DNA from: Penelope pileata | Lineage: Eukaryota; Chordata; Aves; Galliformes; Cracidae | Direction: 5' to 3' | Assembly: GCA_013396635.1 (NCBI GenBank) | Contig: WBMW01000802.1 | Location: 3,653,048 to 3,717,047 of the forward strand | Length of the DNA stretch: 64,000 nucleotides | Shown here: one piece after another, positions 25,625-38,564 of the stretch | How positions within the stretch are numbered: the stretch's first letter is position 1 | Layout of the letters: every line of letters starts with the position of its first letter | Position numbers and translations under genes: made by a program | The notes under the pieces: model-generated | Told to the model about the DNA's origin: nothing | Seen by the model: only the letters and a program-made list of their open reading frames with translations | Databases searched by the model: none

Positions 25625-28600
25625 TATATGTGTACTGGGCACAGTTTGAAAGTGCACACACTTGTGTATGAACATTGATCCTAAACTGTGTTTCCCATTA
25701 ATTTTGAGTTTCTTGGGGGCTAGTTGTGTGGTTTTGGAATTCTTTATGTGACAAAATAAGTCAATGTATAATTCAGTTAATGAAGGAAACAGCATTATTC
25801 TTTCACTAAGTGTCCTATTAATGGTAAATAGATTATAAAAGAACTAAAAATGCCATCTAGCTTATTCCACAATCTGCATATGAGTGGTGCTGAGGGATTC
25901 CCGTTTATTGGCTTACATCTAACCAAACTTACACTAAAGTAAGCCAAATGTTGAATGGCAAACTCTGGGTTTTAATGCACAACTAAGACGGAAAGGATGT
26001 TTTACATTTCAGAGAACTTAACACTGCCCATAGTCCAGATGTTCAGCTCATTTAATTCTTAAGATGTAAAATTGCTTTTTATGAAGCCAGTGCACAAATG
26101 TTGAAATAGTTGGGTGTTGATGGCTGAGTGCATCCCTAGAGGTGGAATTAAACACTTTTGTGTAGTCTGCATAGTTGGGTGGGCTGGTGTTCAGTATAAC
26201 CTTCCAAAAAAAAAAATGGAAAGCCTGTTTTGCATTGCCCAGAAGTAGCAGCCTTTGGTAGCATCTGCTGAAGCAGGAGAACCTGAGTGAGGAAGATGCG
26301 AGGATGGAAGTATGTGTCTCTGAATTCCAGGAGAGGTGATATTGCCTATGAGGAGAGTGTGGCATGCAAGAGCACAGATTGATCTGGGTTGGGAACAGAT
26401 GCTGTCACGTCTGAGAGTTGTGTGCAACAGCATACAGACTCGTTTTGTTTCAGTGGTACCCACGTACAACTGTTGGCTCTGCTGTGCCTTCTCCGGGAAG
26501 GCAGCGTGCTAATACAATTGGTTAGAAAATCTAGCTAGATGTTTAGTTGAACAGGAGTCAGATGACAGTCTTGAATGGTTGCTTTTAGATGGAGTTTTTG
26601 GCCTGTTATTTACTGTCTTCATTCCAGCACTTAGCACTTAACATTTTCATCTCTCAGGGTTAAGACTTGATACACCGCAGTCTCTATGCAGATAATGATA
26701 CCCACAGAGCAAATTGTTTTTGTTTCAGCAATCACTCAAGATAACCTTTTCATATGAAAAAAAACATAATCAGGAAGAAACTTCTAAGTAAGTTAGCTAT
26801 GTGTCAAGTGTTACTGTTCGTAAAAGATACGATTGTATACTTGCAGAGGTGATTACAGCCCTGTCACTTTTCTTATTAAAAGTTATTTTAATTTCTTCTC
26901 AAAGATCTTTCTTGATCATACTCTTCCACATACTAGAATTGTTATCCTCATGACACTATCCCTTGATGTTCTTGATAGCTAAATGGAATTATATAGCAGA
27001 AATTGAAATGGGGGCACTTTGGTGCCAACAGTGCACAAGATAATTGCAGTCTTTGCATTGTGCCCAATTTCATGGGAAGTTCATTTTTACCAAACTAGCA
27101 CGATACAATTGTAAGTGATTTAAGAAAATTTAATCCTTGTAAAAGCAGGAAAATGTTCAAAACAAGAGGTTTTGAAGCCCAGTGTTCTCTCACTATCAAC
27201 ACCTGACAGCAGATGCATAGGAAACCATGTGAAAATAAATATAGGTTGTACATGCAGAGAGATGCTGTCTCTACTGACAGTCAACAGTTTAGAGTCGCTG
27301 AACCAGAGATTGCATCAGGATTGCTGCAGACATTCATGAATCCTGCTCTATTGATGCAATACAAAGGAAGACCTATGAGAGTACCAGAAAGGTTGGAGTC
27401 TGCTCTGTGCACTTCCAGGATTACATCATAGGCGTAGGAATCTGCTGCTTCTGCTATGAGCACATCTTTTGGAAAGCTCTCCACCTTTTTCTGTAACCTA
27501 CTTTGTTGTCAGCCTTCAGGTATGCATACAGATTTTCCTACACTACCTTTGTGAAACCTCATTTTGCAAATCATATTTTTTTTCAAAAGGATTTATCTTT
27601 TCTTTAAAGACAAAGGCTTCGCTTGTTCAGAGTTTGTCCCGAGTACTTTCCAACTCTGCCAGTGATTCAGTTTGGTTTTGGACAACACTGTTTATCCACT
27701 TTGTGGAAGCAGAGGTGATATTATTTTCCTATAGAGGAGATGAGTTTAAAAATCTTAAATGTTTAAAGATACCTCACTACTAGGCCCACATTATATCGTA
27801 GTATTTTATTCATGAACTGGACAGTGAATAAAACTTATACTATAGTGAGATCACAAGATACTGCTTGGGAACCAGCTTAAATTTACCTAGTGGTGAAAAT
27901 ACAGTACACAATGGAATAGCTCTGGCATTTCAAATACATACATCTGAAATAAATTGAACACCACTTTGTTTTGGATATTTTCTTTTCAGAAGTCATTTCA
28001 GTTGTTTAGGTCATATCTCTACTTACAAAGAACTTGATTCCCATGGAATAATACTTAACGTGCTCTAAAATTTCTTATGAGGTGTTAAACCCCTTTTCTT
28101 TCAGCTTTGCTCTCATTTTTATAATGAAAAAAGCCCATTGGTCCTACCAGCCTATACTGTCCATGTTTGGCTGCCTACCCGACCTAACATGCTGAAGTCA
28201 GTTTGCTGATTCCAGCTCTTCTAGAAACTGTTGAAAGAGGCAGGCTATATTTTTGCCTTGTAATGTGTCAGAGAAATAGTGATTTATTGCATTTATTTCC
28301 AACTTGAAGTATGATACAAGAGCCTGGATCTCATCATTATTTCTTCTGGTCTAAAGCACATGCTAAAATGGTTGTGTGCTTGCCATGAACAAAGAAAATT
28401 ATTCCCATTACCTGGCATAAGTGTCTACTTGCATGTGGGCAATACTGAGCAAATGTTTCTAAAATTAACTACAGAAATGTAGTAATAAGAAGAAAATCTT
28501 TTATGGCACTGTAAGATTCCTGTAGGACTCCATTTCTCTTTAACTGTGATGTGGAAAGGGTGTCATTTCCTTACAGACTCTGCTACTTCCACCTCCCATA

Positions 28601-28939
28601 TCATTGCATGTTCCTTTTTTATGATGGGGACATTTTTAGAAGTTTGGGAAGATGTAAAACATTGCAACAGAAAGAAAGATCACGTACTTCTCTGACTGCT
28701 TTTAGATGAATATTTTTCCTATATAGTAATATTTGCTGGAGACTTCATTTTAAAAGTTATTTTGTATCTTCAAAGTAGTGCAAATACTATTTTGCTAAGA
28801 ATTGAACAAAAGATCTTTTTGGATAGAATTGTGCTTAACTAGATAGGTTGCTCGGAAAGTGATGCCTCCTGTTTTTTCCATGGAAACTACGATAGACACA
28901 AGGAGCACAATAATACTGTTTGATAGAGCAAATTCATAG

Positions 28940-29340
28940 CTACAAAACACTCTTTTTCAACATAGCCACCACCATCAGCTGTGCATTTTTGCCAGCAATG
29001 AACAAGAGCCTGCATGCCACACTCGTAAAAATCTGCACCAGCGGAGGTGCCCCACTGTCACTGTCCCCACTGCTGAAATCTCCCCCCCCCCCCACTGTGC
29101 TCACATCCACTGTTTGATCTCCATAAATGTTCAGCAAGTGTCAATGAATGTCAACGGGTGCAATTTTTTCCACACCTTTGTTTCTTACATACCTCCATGT
29201 CAGCTGCCATTTGGTCAGACTGCCTCTCTGCTGCCATCTGTCACAGTGACAAAATGGAACGGAATATTGGTGGGAAGGTTCAACCTCTGCTGCCATACCA
29301 CCAACATCTGCCTCTGACATCGTGGGCCAACATAATAAAA
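28940..29340 (-). pseudogene. Internally deleted mariner transposase remnant
   Basis: On the minus strand the first frame (from about 29330) contains 'MSEADVGGMAAEVEP', resembling a degraded mariner N-terminus. A second open stretch (29137-28940) reads 'YGDQTVDVSTV', the helix-turn-helix part of mariner transposase. It runs across the deletion directly into 'CRLLFIAGKNAQLMVVAMLKK', which belongs to the C-terminal end. The catalytic DD34D core lies in the deleted part, so no active enzyme could be made. The two parts are in different frames. Confidence 0.75.
29082..29093. repeat. Poly-C run inside mariner copy A
   Basis: Twelve consecutive C. The equivalent place in copy B reads an ordinary mixed sequence on the opposite strand (CGAGAGCTGGGTGG-like), so the run arose by slippage after insertion. 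Confidence 0.85.
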
Positions 29341-29372
29341 TAGGAGGCATTACTTTCAGAGCAGCCCCTGTA

Positions 29373-32300
29373 CATATCCAGAACTGAGCAAAAACCAGCA
29401 TGTGCCAGAAGTCATAGTTAAGGATTTTGGCGACTTTGTTTTAGAAAGAATGTAAGATTCCTGAAGGTGCTGTCAGCAGTCTGCATCTATCCGTTCTGAT
29501 GAAACTTTTCAACCAAGAAGAAAAGCAATTTTGTACTGCTTTGCAGTTTATCTTTTGCTTGATCTCTTTTTTTTTTTTTCCTCAATTTTGTAAGGAATAT
29601 GGCAGCTCTCTGAGCTGATTCTGTTACTGACCTGACTGCTGATCAGTGCTGCTCCACCTAGAGATCAAGAGGAAAAGCCTGATATCCCAGAAGTTGGCCA
29701 TTGAGCTGGCAATGATTGTTTTGGTCATTGTTGTTTAAATTTAAAACTAGGACTAAATGTAGACTATCTCTTACTGTATTAAAAATTCTCCATCTAGAGA
29801 TTTATGTTATCAATCCAAATAGCTTTTTTATTATTGCATTTTTTTACATCAGAAAATCCAAATCAAATGAATATGACTGATGAAAGCATTACTCCTCTCA
29901 TACATTATTGCAGCTTCCTTTTCAGCTGCCTAGACTACTCTCTTTTTCCTTTGTCTTTCTTTTTGTGCATCTTTGCTCCTGATTTTGGTCTTGGCAGGTT
30001 GAGAGCTCTACAGGGAAAACTGTGTAAATGCTTTACAAATCTTTAGTAAATTAGGTTGTAAGTTGCATCAAAGTAACATTTGATCTCATTCTCTAGAAAA
30101 AGCATAGCTTGCTGAAGAATTTAGTGGTGATTGCTGAAGTAGATGATGTGTTTTTTTATGCTGCCTGCTGTAATCTCTGATGATGCAGATGGTTAAGCCG
30201 TTGTCCAACAGAACGTGCATTTTATGGAGAAGTGTAGCAAATAGTTCAAGCTGGGACAGAAAGGTGTTGGAGATGTTCAAAAAAGAAGCTGTTTGATGAA
30301 TGCTCATTTTTGATGCGCTTAATCATTGTCACAATGCACATAGTATTAAGTTAATCTGACAGTTTTTATTTTGGAGATACGATGTTTAAAGAGAAGAATA
30401 AATTATGTATGTAAGTTTGAATAGTCTGAATTCTCATCACAGGAAAGATGAATGCTTGTGTATGTTACAAACTAAACCCTCCAATATGCAGACAGTGTCA
30501 GGGAGAGACTGTGGCTTCTGTAGGTGACTAAAGCACAACAGGGAATGACTGTAATTGTTTTTTTGTGATTTTTTTTACATTCTTGATTCTGTCTATCTGA
30601 TGATCAGCCTAAGTTTTAAGGGTGTTTTTTTTTTCATTGTGAACAAGCGTCCTCCTTTGCAATGAAGTGTCCTCCTTATCAACAGGTAAAAGAAACAAAC
30701 AAACAAACAAACCTAATTTCTTCCTTCATTCCTTGTCCTCTGTGTGAAAAAATAATTCAAAAAGCTTCCTTATATGTGATAGACTAGAGAGGATTTTAAA
30801 ACATATTTAAAAGGATGATGAATAATGTGTAGTTTCCCAGAAAACATCTTTCTATATGTGTGGCCTTTAGGCAAAATTTTACAGGTGACTTTGATAACTG
30901 GACATAAGAGTAGTGATGTGGCTTCCAGATCAGTTATTTTGCAGTTTTTGGCTTTCTAGCTATGCAATGTATTCGTTAAAATGCCTTAAGAAGATCTTAG
31001 TTTACCATACATTAACAAAAGAGAAGATAGTATTTTAATGCAATGGTACTACCTATAAGTTTTCTTAGTGAAATCTGGCTGAAGTACGCATGCCTGACTA
31101 GCATTCTCCACAAGTCATGAACTTTGCTTGTTTTGTGATGTACTTCTAGTCATTTTATTTGTTAGACATTTAGAATGTCTTTTTCTTTGACCAGGAAAAA
31201 AACAAACAGTCCTCTGCTTGAGAACAGAGTGATCTACCCATTTTGTGTCCTGTTCTCTGGCTACGCATTCTGCTCAGGACTTGCATGTATTTCTACCTTG
31301 TTTTACCTTAGAAATGTTCTTAGGTGCTGTCCCATGGCAGCAGAAGCAAGGAGGCATCAGTGCAAGGATCCTTGATAAGCTGGGAAGAAGGTGGGCTATG
31401 GAACATCTTTGTTCGGGTAAACCTTTCAGAAGGGACTGGCCACAGAGGTTCAAACAATTTCTGTAGGACAGGAGCACGTTAGGACTGAAGACTGTGACTC
31501 TGCAATGGCAGATTTCCTAGAAATTTTGAGTTCTACAAAATTTCCAAAATACGATGATTTTTTTATGGTTCAGTAAGGACAGCCCTCTTCTGACCTTAGT
31601 AATTTGCCTAATGGACAAAGCTAATACTAAAAAGTGCCCCAAAGAGTACCAAAAGGAAAGCACGCTTTGCCTTGGACCGTTATCTGTTTTTCTACTACTT
31701 CCTCCTTCAATTTTTGTTGGCATTGGCAGGGAGAGGTAGGCATGTTTTTCTTTTGATTCTGTGGTTTGAGCTTAGTTTGAGAACAGTCTAAATTATTGAC
31801 CAATTGTTTGAGACAATTTAGTCTTAAAGCAACCTAAGAAGCCAAGGGATCATAAACAATAGTTGCTTTGTTTCTTTAATCTACTCACATAGCTCTTTTA
31901 AAACTGTAATTTAAATCCTCATGATATTATGCTTCTTAGTTCTCAAAATAATTATAATTTACATTTATAATACTGGTGTGTAATTCTCACACTATAGTAG
32001 TATGCTCTTGATAGTATTTATTCAATGTTTTTAATTGGAACAGCTTAAAGCATTTCACAAAGCATTAACAATCCTTGCAATTGCCCTCTTAAAGGAAGTA
32101 CATATCAGTAGCCCCAGTTTACGTATAAAGGAAGACAACAACATTGAGTCATTTGTCTTAGGTTATAGAACAAGCCAGGGCAGAGTGAAAATCTATCCTA
32201 TGGACCCTGATCTCTGAAAAGTAAGATAATATGGAAAGAGATTTTTCACTGCATGGGATTTCCTTTATATGAACAGGGGGAATAGCATAGTCTAGTAGGT

Positions 32301-34337
32301 TTAATGTGTAAGTGCTGGTGGAATTATATACTAATTTTCTTGAACTCTTTCCCATGCCTTCTTTTGTTTCTTTGTCTTATTTGGTTCTTTTTGAAAGACA
32401 GACTAGAAGTAAAATTTACTAATAGGGCTATATAAGAATGGTTATCTTCTGTGTTTTTTTTTTTTTTCACTGCAGTATTATAAAAAATAAATGTATGTAC
32501 AGTGCTTTTTTGAGTATTTGAATTGTAGATTAGTATTTATCTCTTGAACAGCAATGATATCAAGCAGTACCAACCAGGGATGTCACAACTGATATGGAAA
32601 TACAGAACAATGCAATTTGTGCATCTCTGAAGAAATTCAAATAATTAGCCTGTGTAGAATAAAGTATATTTGAACAGATATCAGCCATATGAGAACAGAC
32701 ACTTTTAATTGAGTCAGTCTTAACTGTTGAATATAAAAATGCTTTGTTTCTTTAGCCAAGATTGCAATACTGTAGCATTTTTTTTCTATATGTGAGGATT
32801 TTTCTGTATTTAGAACTATAAAATGTGAAAGCTAAAATTAGTGATATGATCTTAATAATTAATATTCTGCTGTAAGTCAAGTGTACAGTTCTGTTTCTAT
32901 ATCATTTTCACAAGCGTAATAACTTAAAAATTACACAAAGAAGCAATGTTATATTGAAAAGAACACTAACATGGAGAGATTATGTATTATAATGAAGTTT
33001 TTTTCTTTATCTACCACAGAACATTTTATCTGAATTTCATAGATGATTCCAGTACTTGTCCGTGGTCTGTACTGAAATAATACTGATGACTTTTGCGTTT
33101 TGGAAGATAAGAAAGGTGCAACCCAGCTGCACTTACTGTCTTCTAAATTTTCTGTTGAAGGAAGTATATCTGTTGCTGTATTGCTTGCTAAAATAATTAT
33201 TGCACAAGTTTACTGCATTACATTGCTGTAGTGATACAGCAGGAAATGAAGACCATTTCATATCCCCCAGGGAGAAAATAATCTAGGAGTGCGCTCTGCT
33301 TCTAGGGTCCACATACCTGTACTAACACTAATCTTGTTTCTACTGGTAGTTATTTTGAAAAAATACTATTACTTGACAACAAGTTCATAACATGTTAGAA
33401 GTTACTTTGGTATTTAAACTGGGTCAGACCCTTAAGAACTGGCTTTGATAAGGTTTCCAAAATGTGCTGCAATGCTTGACAGAACTCCAGAGATTGTTAT
33501 TTCTCTACATATCATGGCATTATCTGAATATCATTCTTTCTTGGTCTGTTTCTGCTTGATTTCTGTACTATGTGACAGTAAAATATATTGAAGCATTGCT
33601 AGGGAAAGATTGTTTTGCTTTATCAGGTCTGACTTGATACATTATTTCATTGAATATACTTCTTGTTATTGTGCTGCATTAAAAAACTGACAGATCAACT
33701 CTGTAGCCTGGGCTTTTGTTATACAGCGTGCTTATCATGTTCCTTCTAATGTTATCTTTGTAAAATAAACTATTTCAGTCTCCTAAGTCACTCTTTTTGA
33801 GGGAGTGCTGCTATCACTCCATAATTAATCTTTTAACCCCCCCATAGAGCTCCCTTCATCTCTATAATAAATGGATTTAGCAATTTGGATTAAGCATAAG
33901 GCAGACTGATTCTGCAGCTAGAAATGGATTTAAATTTGTACTTTAATGTTTTGGTGAACCTTGGCCTAAATTAATACATTGGTTAAATCATAAGTGTTTC
34001 TTAATTAGTATGCACACATTGCTGAATGAATGTTATTAATTTCTTATTAGCTATTTGGAGATTGAGTTAATAAAATTACTGAGCATTTCATAAAGGACTA
34101 TTTTTAATATTTTCCTATTGTGCACTCCCATGTAAGCATGTGAGGTTTTTTTCAGATTTTAAGTTTTCTTTTGCTTCTTAATGAATGGATCATCACTGCA
34201 TTTTAGAAACAAACTTGCTATTGGTATATGTCTTAAATGATATAGTGCTAATTTTTGGCATATAAAGTGTGTGAGAAAATAAATCTTCCACTTATTAAAG
34301 GTTATAAAAGAAACCTGGACTGACCTTTAACTATAAA
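29373..34337. other. Unique AT-rich non-coding DNA
   Basis: No gene or transposon is recognised. A short (AAAC)n lies near 30692-30712. Around 30640-30680 the phrase GTCCTCCTT occurs twice within about 25 bp. The segment 33860-34130 is rich in TAAT/ATTA cores and contains a TTAATTAG-TATGCA motif. That resembles conserved homeobox-type regulatory DNA, but conservation cannot be judged from one sequence. Confidence 0.65.
30692..30712. repeat. (AAAC)n microsatellite
   Basis: About five AAAC units in tandem: AAACAAACAAACAAACAAAC. Confidence 0.85.
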
Positions 34338-34721
34338 GGGTTCAGAGGAGGGCTGTGATGATGATCAGAGGGCTGGAGCACCTCCCCTACGAAGAAAGGT
34401 TGAGGGAGCTGGGCTTGTTCAGCCTGGAGAAGAGAAGGCTCTGGGGAGACCTCATTGCAGCCTTCCAGTACTTGAAGGAGGCTTACGAGCAGGAGGGAGA
34501 CCAACTTTTACATGGTCTGATAGTGGTAGGACAAGCGTGAGGCACTGGCGCAGGCTGCCCAGAGAAGCTGTGGATGCCCCATCCCTGGAGGTGCTCAAGG
34601 CCAGGTTGGATGGGGCCCTGGGCAGCCTGATCTGATAGGTGGCAACTCTGCCCATGGCAGGGGGGTTGAAAACAGATGATCTTTAATGTCCCTTCCAACC
34701 TAAGCCATTCTATGATTCTAT
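34338..34721 (+). mobile_element. CR1 LINE 3' end with internal deletion
   Basis: The copy begins at GGGTTCAGAGGAGGGC (coding for VQRRA) and continues through sequence for [35 protein letters not shown]. It ends in the 3' untranslated tail GGCCATTCTATGATTCTATA-type sequence. Compared with the copies at 38.3 kb and 42.1 kb, about 70 bp are missing at the join ACAAG/CGTGAGGCACTGG, which removes the FRLDI..FFTE-coding stretch. It is 5'-truncated like most CR1 inserts and belongs to the 'TGATCTGATAGGTGGCAAC' subfamily. Confidence 0.95.
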
Positions 34722-37700
34722 AATGTCATAAAACATTGTATAGGATTTCAGGTGAAATAATTTATTTTAAAACAGTTTTGGATATTGGAGCAAATCTGTT
34801 CCCTTTGGTTCTAACAAGCCTTATGCTGTAGCAGACTTGTTAATCTTCCAATATGTGTAAGGCACACCACAGCTTCAGTCTTTGCAAGAGATAGGTACAC
34901 ATACACAAACAGTAAAATGATTGTATGAATTACATGAAAAAAAGTTATATAATGTGGATTTGTTAGGATTAACTTCTTTAAGGTCTGAACTGTTTGTGAA
35001 GTGGGAGCGCAATGGGAAATGTAATACAGTTTGGCTGGTGGTTCTCAGTCTCTCACCCGCTCCCTCCCCTTTTTTCTTCGTAGTCAGAAACCTGAAGCTT
35101 TCCCAAATCCACTTCCAATCCATAGGGATAAGTTGCTGGTAGTGGTTAGCCTTCCAGTGAGAAGTGTCTGTTCTGGGGTACTGACATCTGTAGCTGTGAC
35201 CTTCCAGTGAACTCCCTAACAACCCTATTGCAGTTTTTGTGCATTTCGTTCAATATACATGGCAAAGATTCACTAATTGCATTTGCTATGCTATGCTATC
35301 CTTAAAAATTGCATTTGCAATGTCCTTTCTCCTTATCCACTGTTTCCTCTTTTTTTTTTTTCCTCCTGCTCTACAGTATCTGGAGAGTATCAAGCTGATA
35401 GTTGCAAACTGAGTCAGAGCTTTTGAAGTCCAGACATTTGGAATATTGCTCAGCTTTAAGGGTGAGAATGTTATTGAGAGATATTAAAGACAACTGGAGT
35501 TCTAATGACGTCAGGCCTGAAAAAATGATTATTCTATCAGCAGAACATTTAATTTCCAAAAATTAAATTATGCATCATTTCTAGATTTGTAATAAAATAA
35601 TTAGTGTCTGCACTTTCTCATTATCGACTAGTTTGCTCCAATTTCTTTATATGAAAGGGGCTTTGTCATTTAGTGAGGAGTTATATTATAGTCAAGTTTT
35701 ACACATTTTATTGTCTCAATTTCAGCTCCAAGAATTACTTGTCTACTTGGGAAATGAATTCACAGTACCCCAGAGTCTGGCAAGCTTCCAGAATTTAATT
35801 GCTTACCAGTGAGGTTCAGGGCAGACTGTTCTTCCTAGGGTGGGAAAATGAAAAAGAGGCAAACCTCAGTTGTGCTAAATAAAATGAAAAACACCTTCTT
35901 GAAAAGAGTATTGATGCATAAAACAAAGAACTGCATCATGCTTATCGTTGTGTAGTGGACTCTGAGGCTGAATTAACAAAATTGGGAAACTAAGCAAGGT
36001 AAAAACTGGTATTTAGCCAACTCTTAGGGCTTTATGTGTAACTAGCTTTTAGGGTGAAGTAGCTGATGGGGAAAGAAAAAAGGGAATTAAGATCAAAATA
36101 CATGGGAAAAGTGGAGAGGAAGGATGGGCTAAAAAGCTCTGTAATAACAAAACAGAAGTAGCCCAGAACATGTGAACAACAAATTAAAGATACCACACAA
36201 GGAGGTCAAGTGACGAGATCCTGTTATGAGCAGCCAAGAAATGTGGATTTCTGTCTCTGGCTCCACAGGACTCCTCTCAGGGCCTGCCATGCTGTGTTTC
36301 TGGTATTTTCTGTCTATAAGCAGGGAAAGCTTTTCCACCTTTTGCCTGATTATATCTTGCTGTCTCTTGCTCTCTTTTAAAGCAGTCTTTTCTGCTGTGT
36401 AGCTTCACATCATTGCTTTCACTTCTCCATCTTGCAGTGTGTGGCCATCAGGATACTGAAAAAAGTAGTGAGAATAATAGAGAGTAAAGGACTAGTGAAG
36501 GGTAAATATCTGAAGGGAAATAGTAACTGTAGGCGTAAGAACTTCTGTGCAATTTATTGCCGCCATCTAGGCTATTTATTTGCTGCAGCTTTCAAAAGGG
36601 ATCATAGGTGCTTTGAGGAGGAGGACGATGTGCTTCACTTGCTGAAACTGCTGCAGAAGTTGCAGAGACTGCAGAAGGGGAAAAAAAGAAAACAAGTTGA
36701 ACGGGATCAAATTCTAGCCTATTTGAGAAAAGGTGCAAAGTTAATAGGTGATAAAAAAGTGAATTTTATTGTTTGCTAAAGTGGATAGAGACATAGTGGA
36801 GATCTACTAAGAACAGTATGTATTGCACTGTCCGTGAATAAATGAGAAATAATGTGCTCTGATTTGGACGTGAGCAGCTTGGAATCATGTGGAGGAGATA
36901 AGATGCAGTGATGAACAGCTGGAGGCAAGCTAGGCAGCTGGAAGGGTGGCTGGGTATGTGCTGGGGGTAGAGGGGTCTCTGTTCCAGGACTTGTTTACTT
37001 GGAGCACAGACAGCCTGACATCTGGTTGTCTTCCAGTGAAACTCAGATTCTCAACTTCTCTACCTCTCCTGAGCTTTCCTTTCATACCTCTTAATCAGCT
37101 TGTACTAACATTCGAGTAACCCCTGTATTTTTCGTTCTTCTTTTCATTGACAGTTTGGTGAATGACAAGAAAGTGCTAAGTGCGATTTAGACAAGGGAAA
37201 AATATTTCCATGCATGGATAATAACATGGATACTGAAATATATTCATTGAACAGGAGCAAACATAGTACTTACATGAGTTAAGATCACTTTACCTGTCAA
37301 CAGTTACGTGCTCCAATAGGTACTGTTTAATCTCGAGGTACTTAATAAAACACATGCTAAAAAGAGCTCTGGTTAGATTTGTCAGATCCAAAAGTTTGTA
37401 AGCCCTGCTATTCATTCACTACTATTCCCACTCATCAATGTTCATCCTTGTTAAATGTAACACTCATTAATAATATATAATCCGTATTCATCATTTTAGT
37501 TATCCATCACTAAATCAGATTAATAGATCACCATACAATTTTACATTCTTTTTACAGCTTAATGGAAATGATTCATTATTCAAATACTGAGCATTGCCCA
37601 TGTGCACATTTCTTTCTTATTCTTTCCCCAGTTGAGTCACCCATTGATGGCTGACAAATGTATTTGGAAATCTTCAAGATGTTGTTGCTATTATAGGGCT

Positions 37701-38280
37701 CGGTCAGCCTTCTGAGTCATTACTCTGTGCTTCTGGCTTTTTCTGCATCTCCAGATGGGGTAATCGTGCTTTGGCAATGCCTCTGAAGGATGGGATCTCT
37801 GTGATTGGATTAATGGATTTCCTTACTATGTCTGATGACTTTTCATATTTCCTATTTGAGTCCATCCTTTAAAAACGGTCTTGTGCTGGTCTCTTTCCCA
37901 TGCAAGGAGGTCTGTTTTGATCAAAACATTTTTTTAAAGGTAATTTTTTAGTAAATATATTTTCTTCCAATGCTACCATGTGACTACCACATAGCATTGT
38001 CCTGTATTTTAAAATTGTGTGTATCTGAGATAGGCAGGATATTGTATGTGTTTCTAGTCAAGTTAATGGTTTCTAAGCATGCAAAGGAGGCAGAAGACAA
38101 TATGATGTCAAAACTGACTTTAATATTAATCAAAACAATAAATAACTACAAGCATATCTTTGTCTGATTTTATCTGGTTTTAGCTCAAGCAAAACTTTCC
38201 TTCTAACAGATTTCTCCCTCAGGATTTCCCCACCTGACTCATTTCCTCATTCCAGTTGTTTACCTTTGGGAGACTGACTT
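34722..38280. other. Unique AT-rich non-coding DNA
   Basis: No gene is seen. CCTTCCAGTGA occurs twice between 35149 and 35212. A 115-codon open frame at 36432-36779 has a leucine/lysine-rich tail that looks coiled-coil-like, but it begins with TTG and lacks any recognised family motif. I do not call it a gene. Confidence 0.65.
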
Positions 38281-38564
38281 TTTAACAGTCTGATAGTGAT
38301 AGAACAAGGGAGGATGGTTTTAAGCTAAAAGAGGGAAGGTTTAGATTAGATATTACGAGGAAATTCTTTATTCAGAGGGTAGTGAGGCACTGGCACAGGC
38401 TGCCCAGAGAAGCTGTGGGTGCCCCATCCCTGGAGGTGTTCTAGGCCAGGTCTGATGGGGCCCTGGGAGCCTGATTTGGTGGGTGGCAGCCCTGCCCTTG
38501 GCAGGGAGTTGGGACTGGATGGACTTTAAGGTGACTTCCAACCTATGCCATTTTATGATCTTGA
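38281..38564 (+). mobile_element. CR1 LINE 3' end, 5'-truncated
   Basis: The copy starts near ACAGTCTGATAGTGATAG and runs through GGTTTTAAGCTAAAAGAGGG, GAGGCACTGGCACAGGCTGC, CCCCATCCCTGGAGGTGTTC and GGGCCCTGGGAGCCTGATTT. It ends at CCATTTTATGATCTTGA. It retains the stretch deleted from the copy at 34.3 kb and belongs to the same 'GGTGGGTGGCAGCC' subfamily. The terminal repeat is mutated (TTTTATGAT in place of TTCTATGAT). Confidence 0.95.

Larger units (their letters stand above)
19261..28845. other. Unique AT-rich non-coding DNA
   Basis: No gene or recognised transposon is seen. The interval holds a T-run of 21 at 19743-19763, a T-run at 24740-24754, a 51-bp hairpin-forming inverted repeat at 22338-22388 and a perfect 24-bp palindrome at 25601-25624. 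Patches around 20300-20800 and 24510-24690 are somewhat GC-richer, with alanine/proline-rich chance frames. I see no splice or family support for coding there. Confidence 0.7.
28846..29370 (-). mobile_element. Mariner-type non-autonomous element (Galluhop-like), copy A
   Basis: The termini are inverted repeats. The left end reads GGTTGCTCGGAAAGTGATGCC and the right end, reverse-complemented, reads CAGGGGCTGCTCTGAAAGTA followed by ATGCCTCC. TA dinucleotides flank both ends (28844-28845 and 29371-29372), as expected for Tc1/mariner target duplication. At 525 bp it is much shorter than a full mariner of about 1.3 kb, so the middle of the transposase is deleted. Transposase remnants run on the minus strand. 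The sequence matches my recollection of chicken Galluhop/Mariner1_GG. A run of 12 C at 29082-29093 replaces the less pure sequence found in copy B. Confidence 0.92.

Noticed and set aside
36432..36779. 115-codon open frame with a Leu/Lys-rich, coiled-coil-like tail
   Set aside because: The start is TTG, the frame is within chance length, and no family motif is visible.
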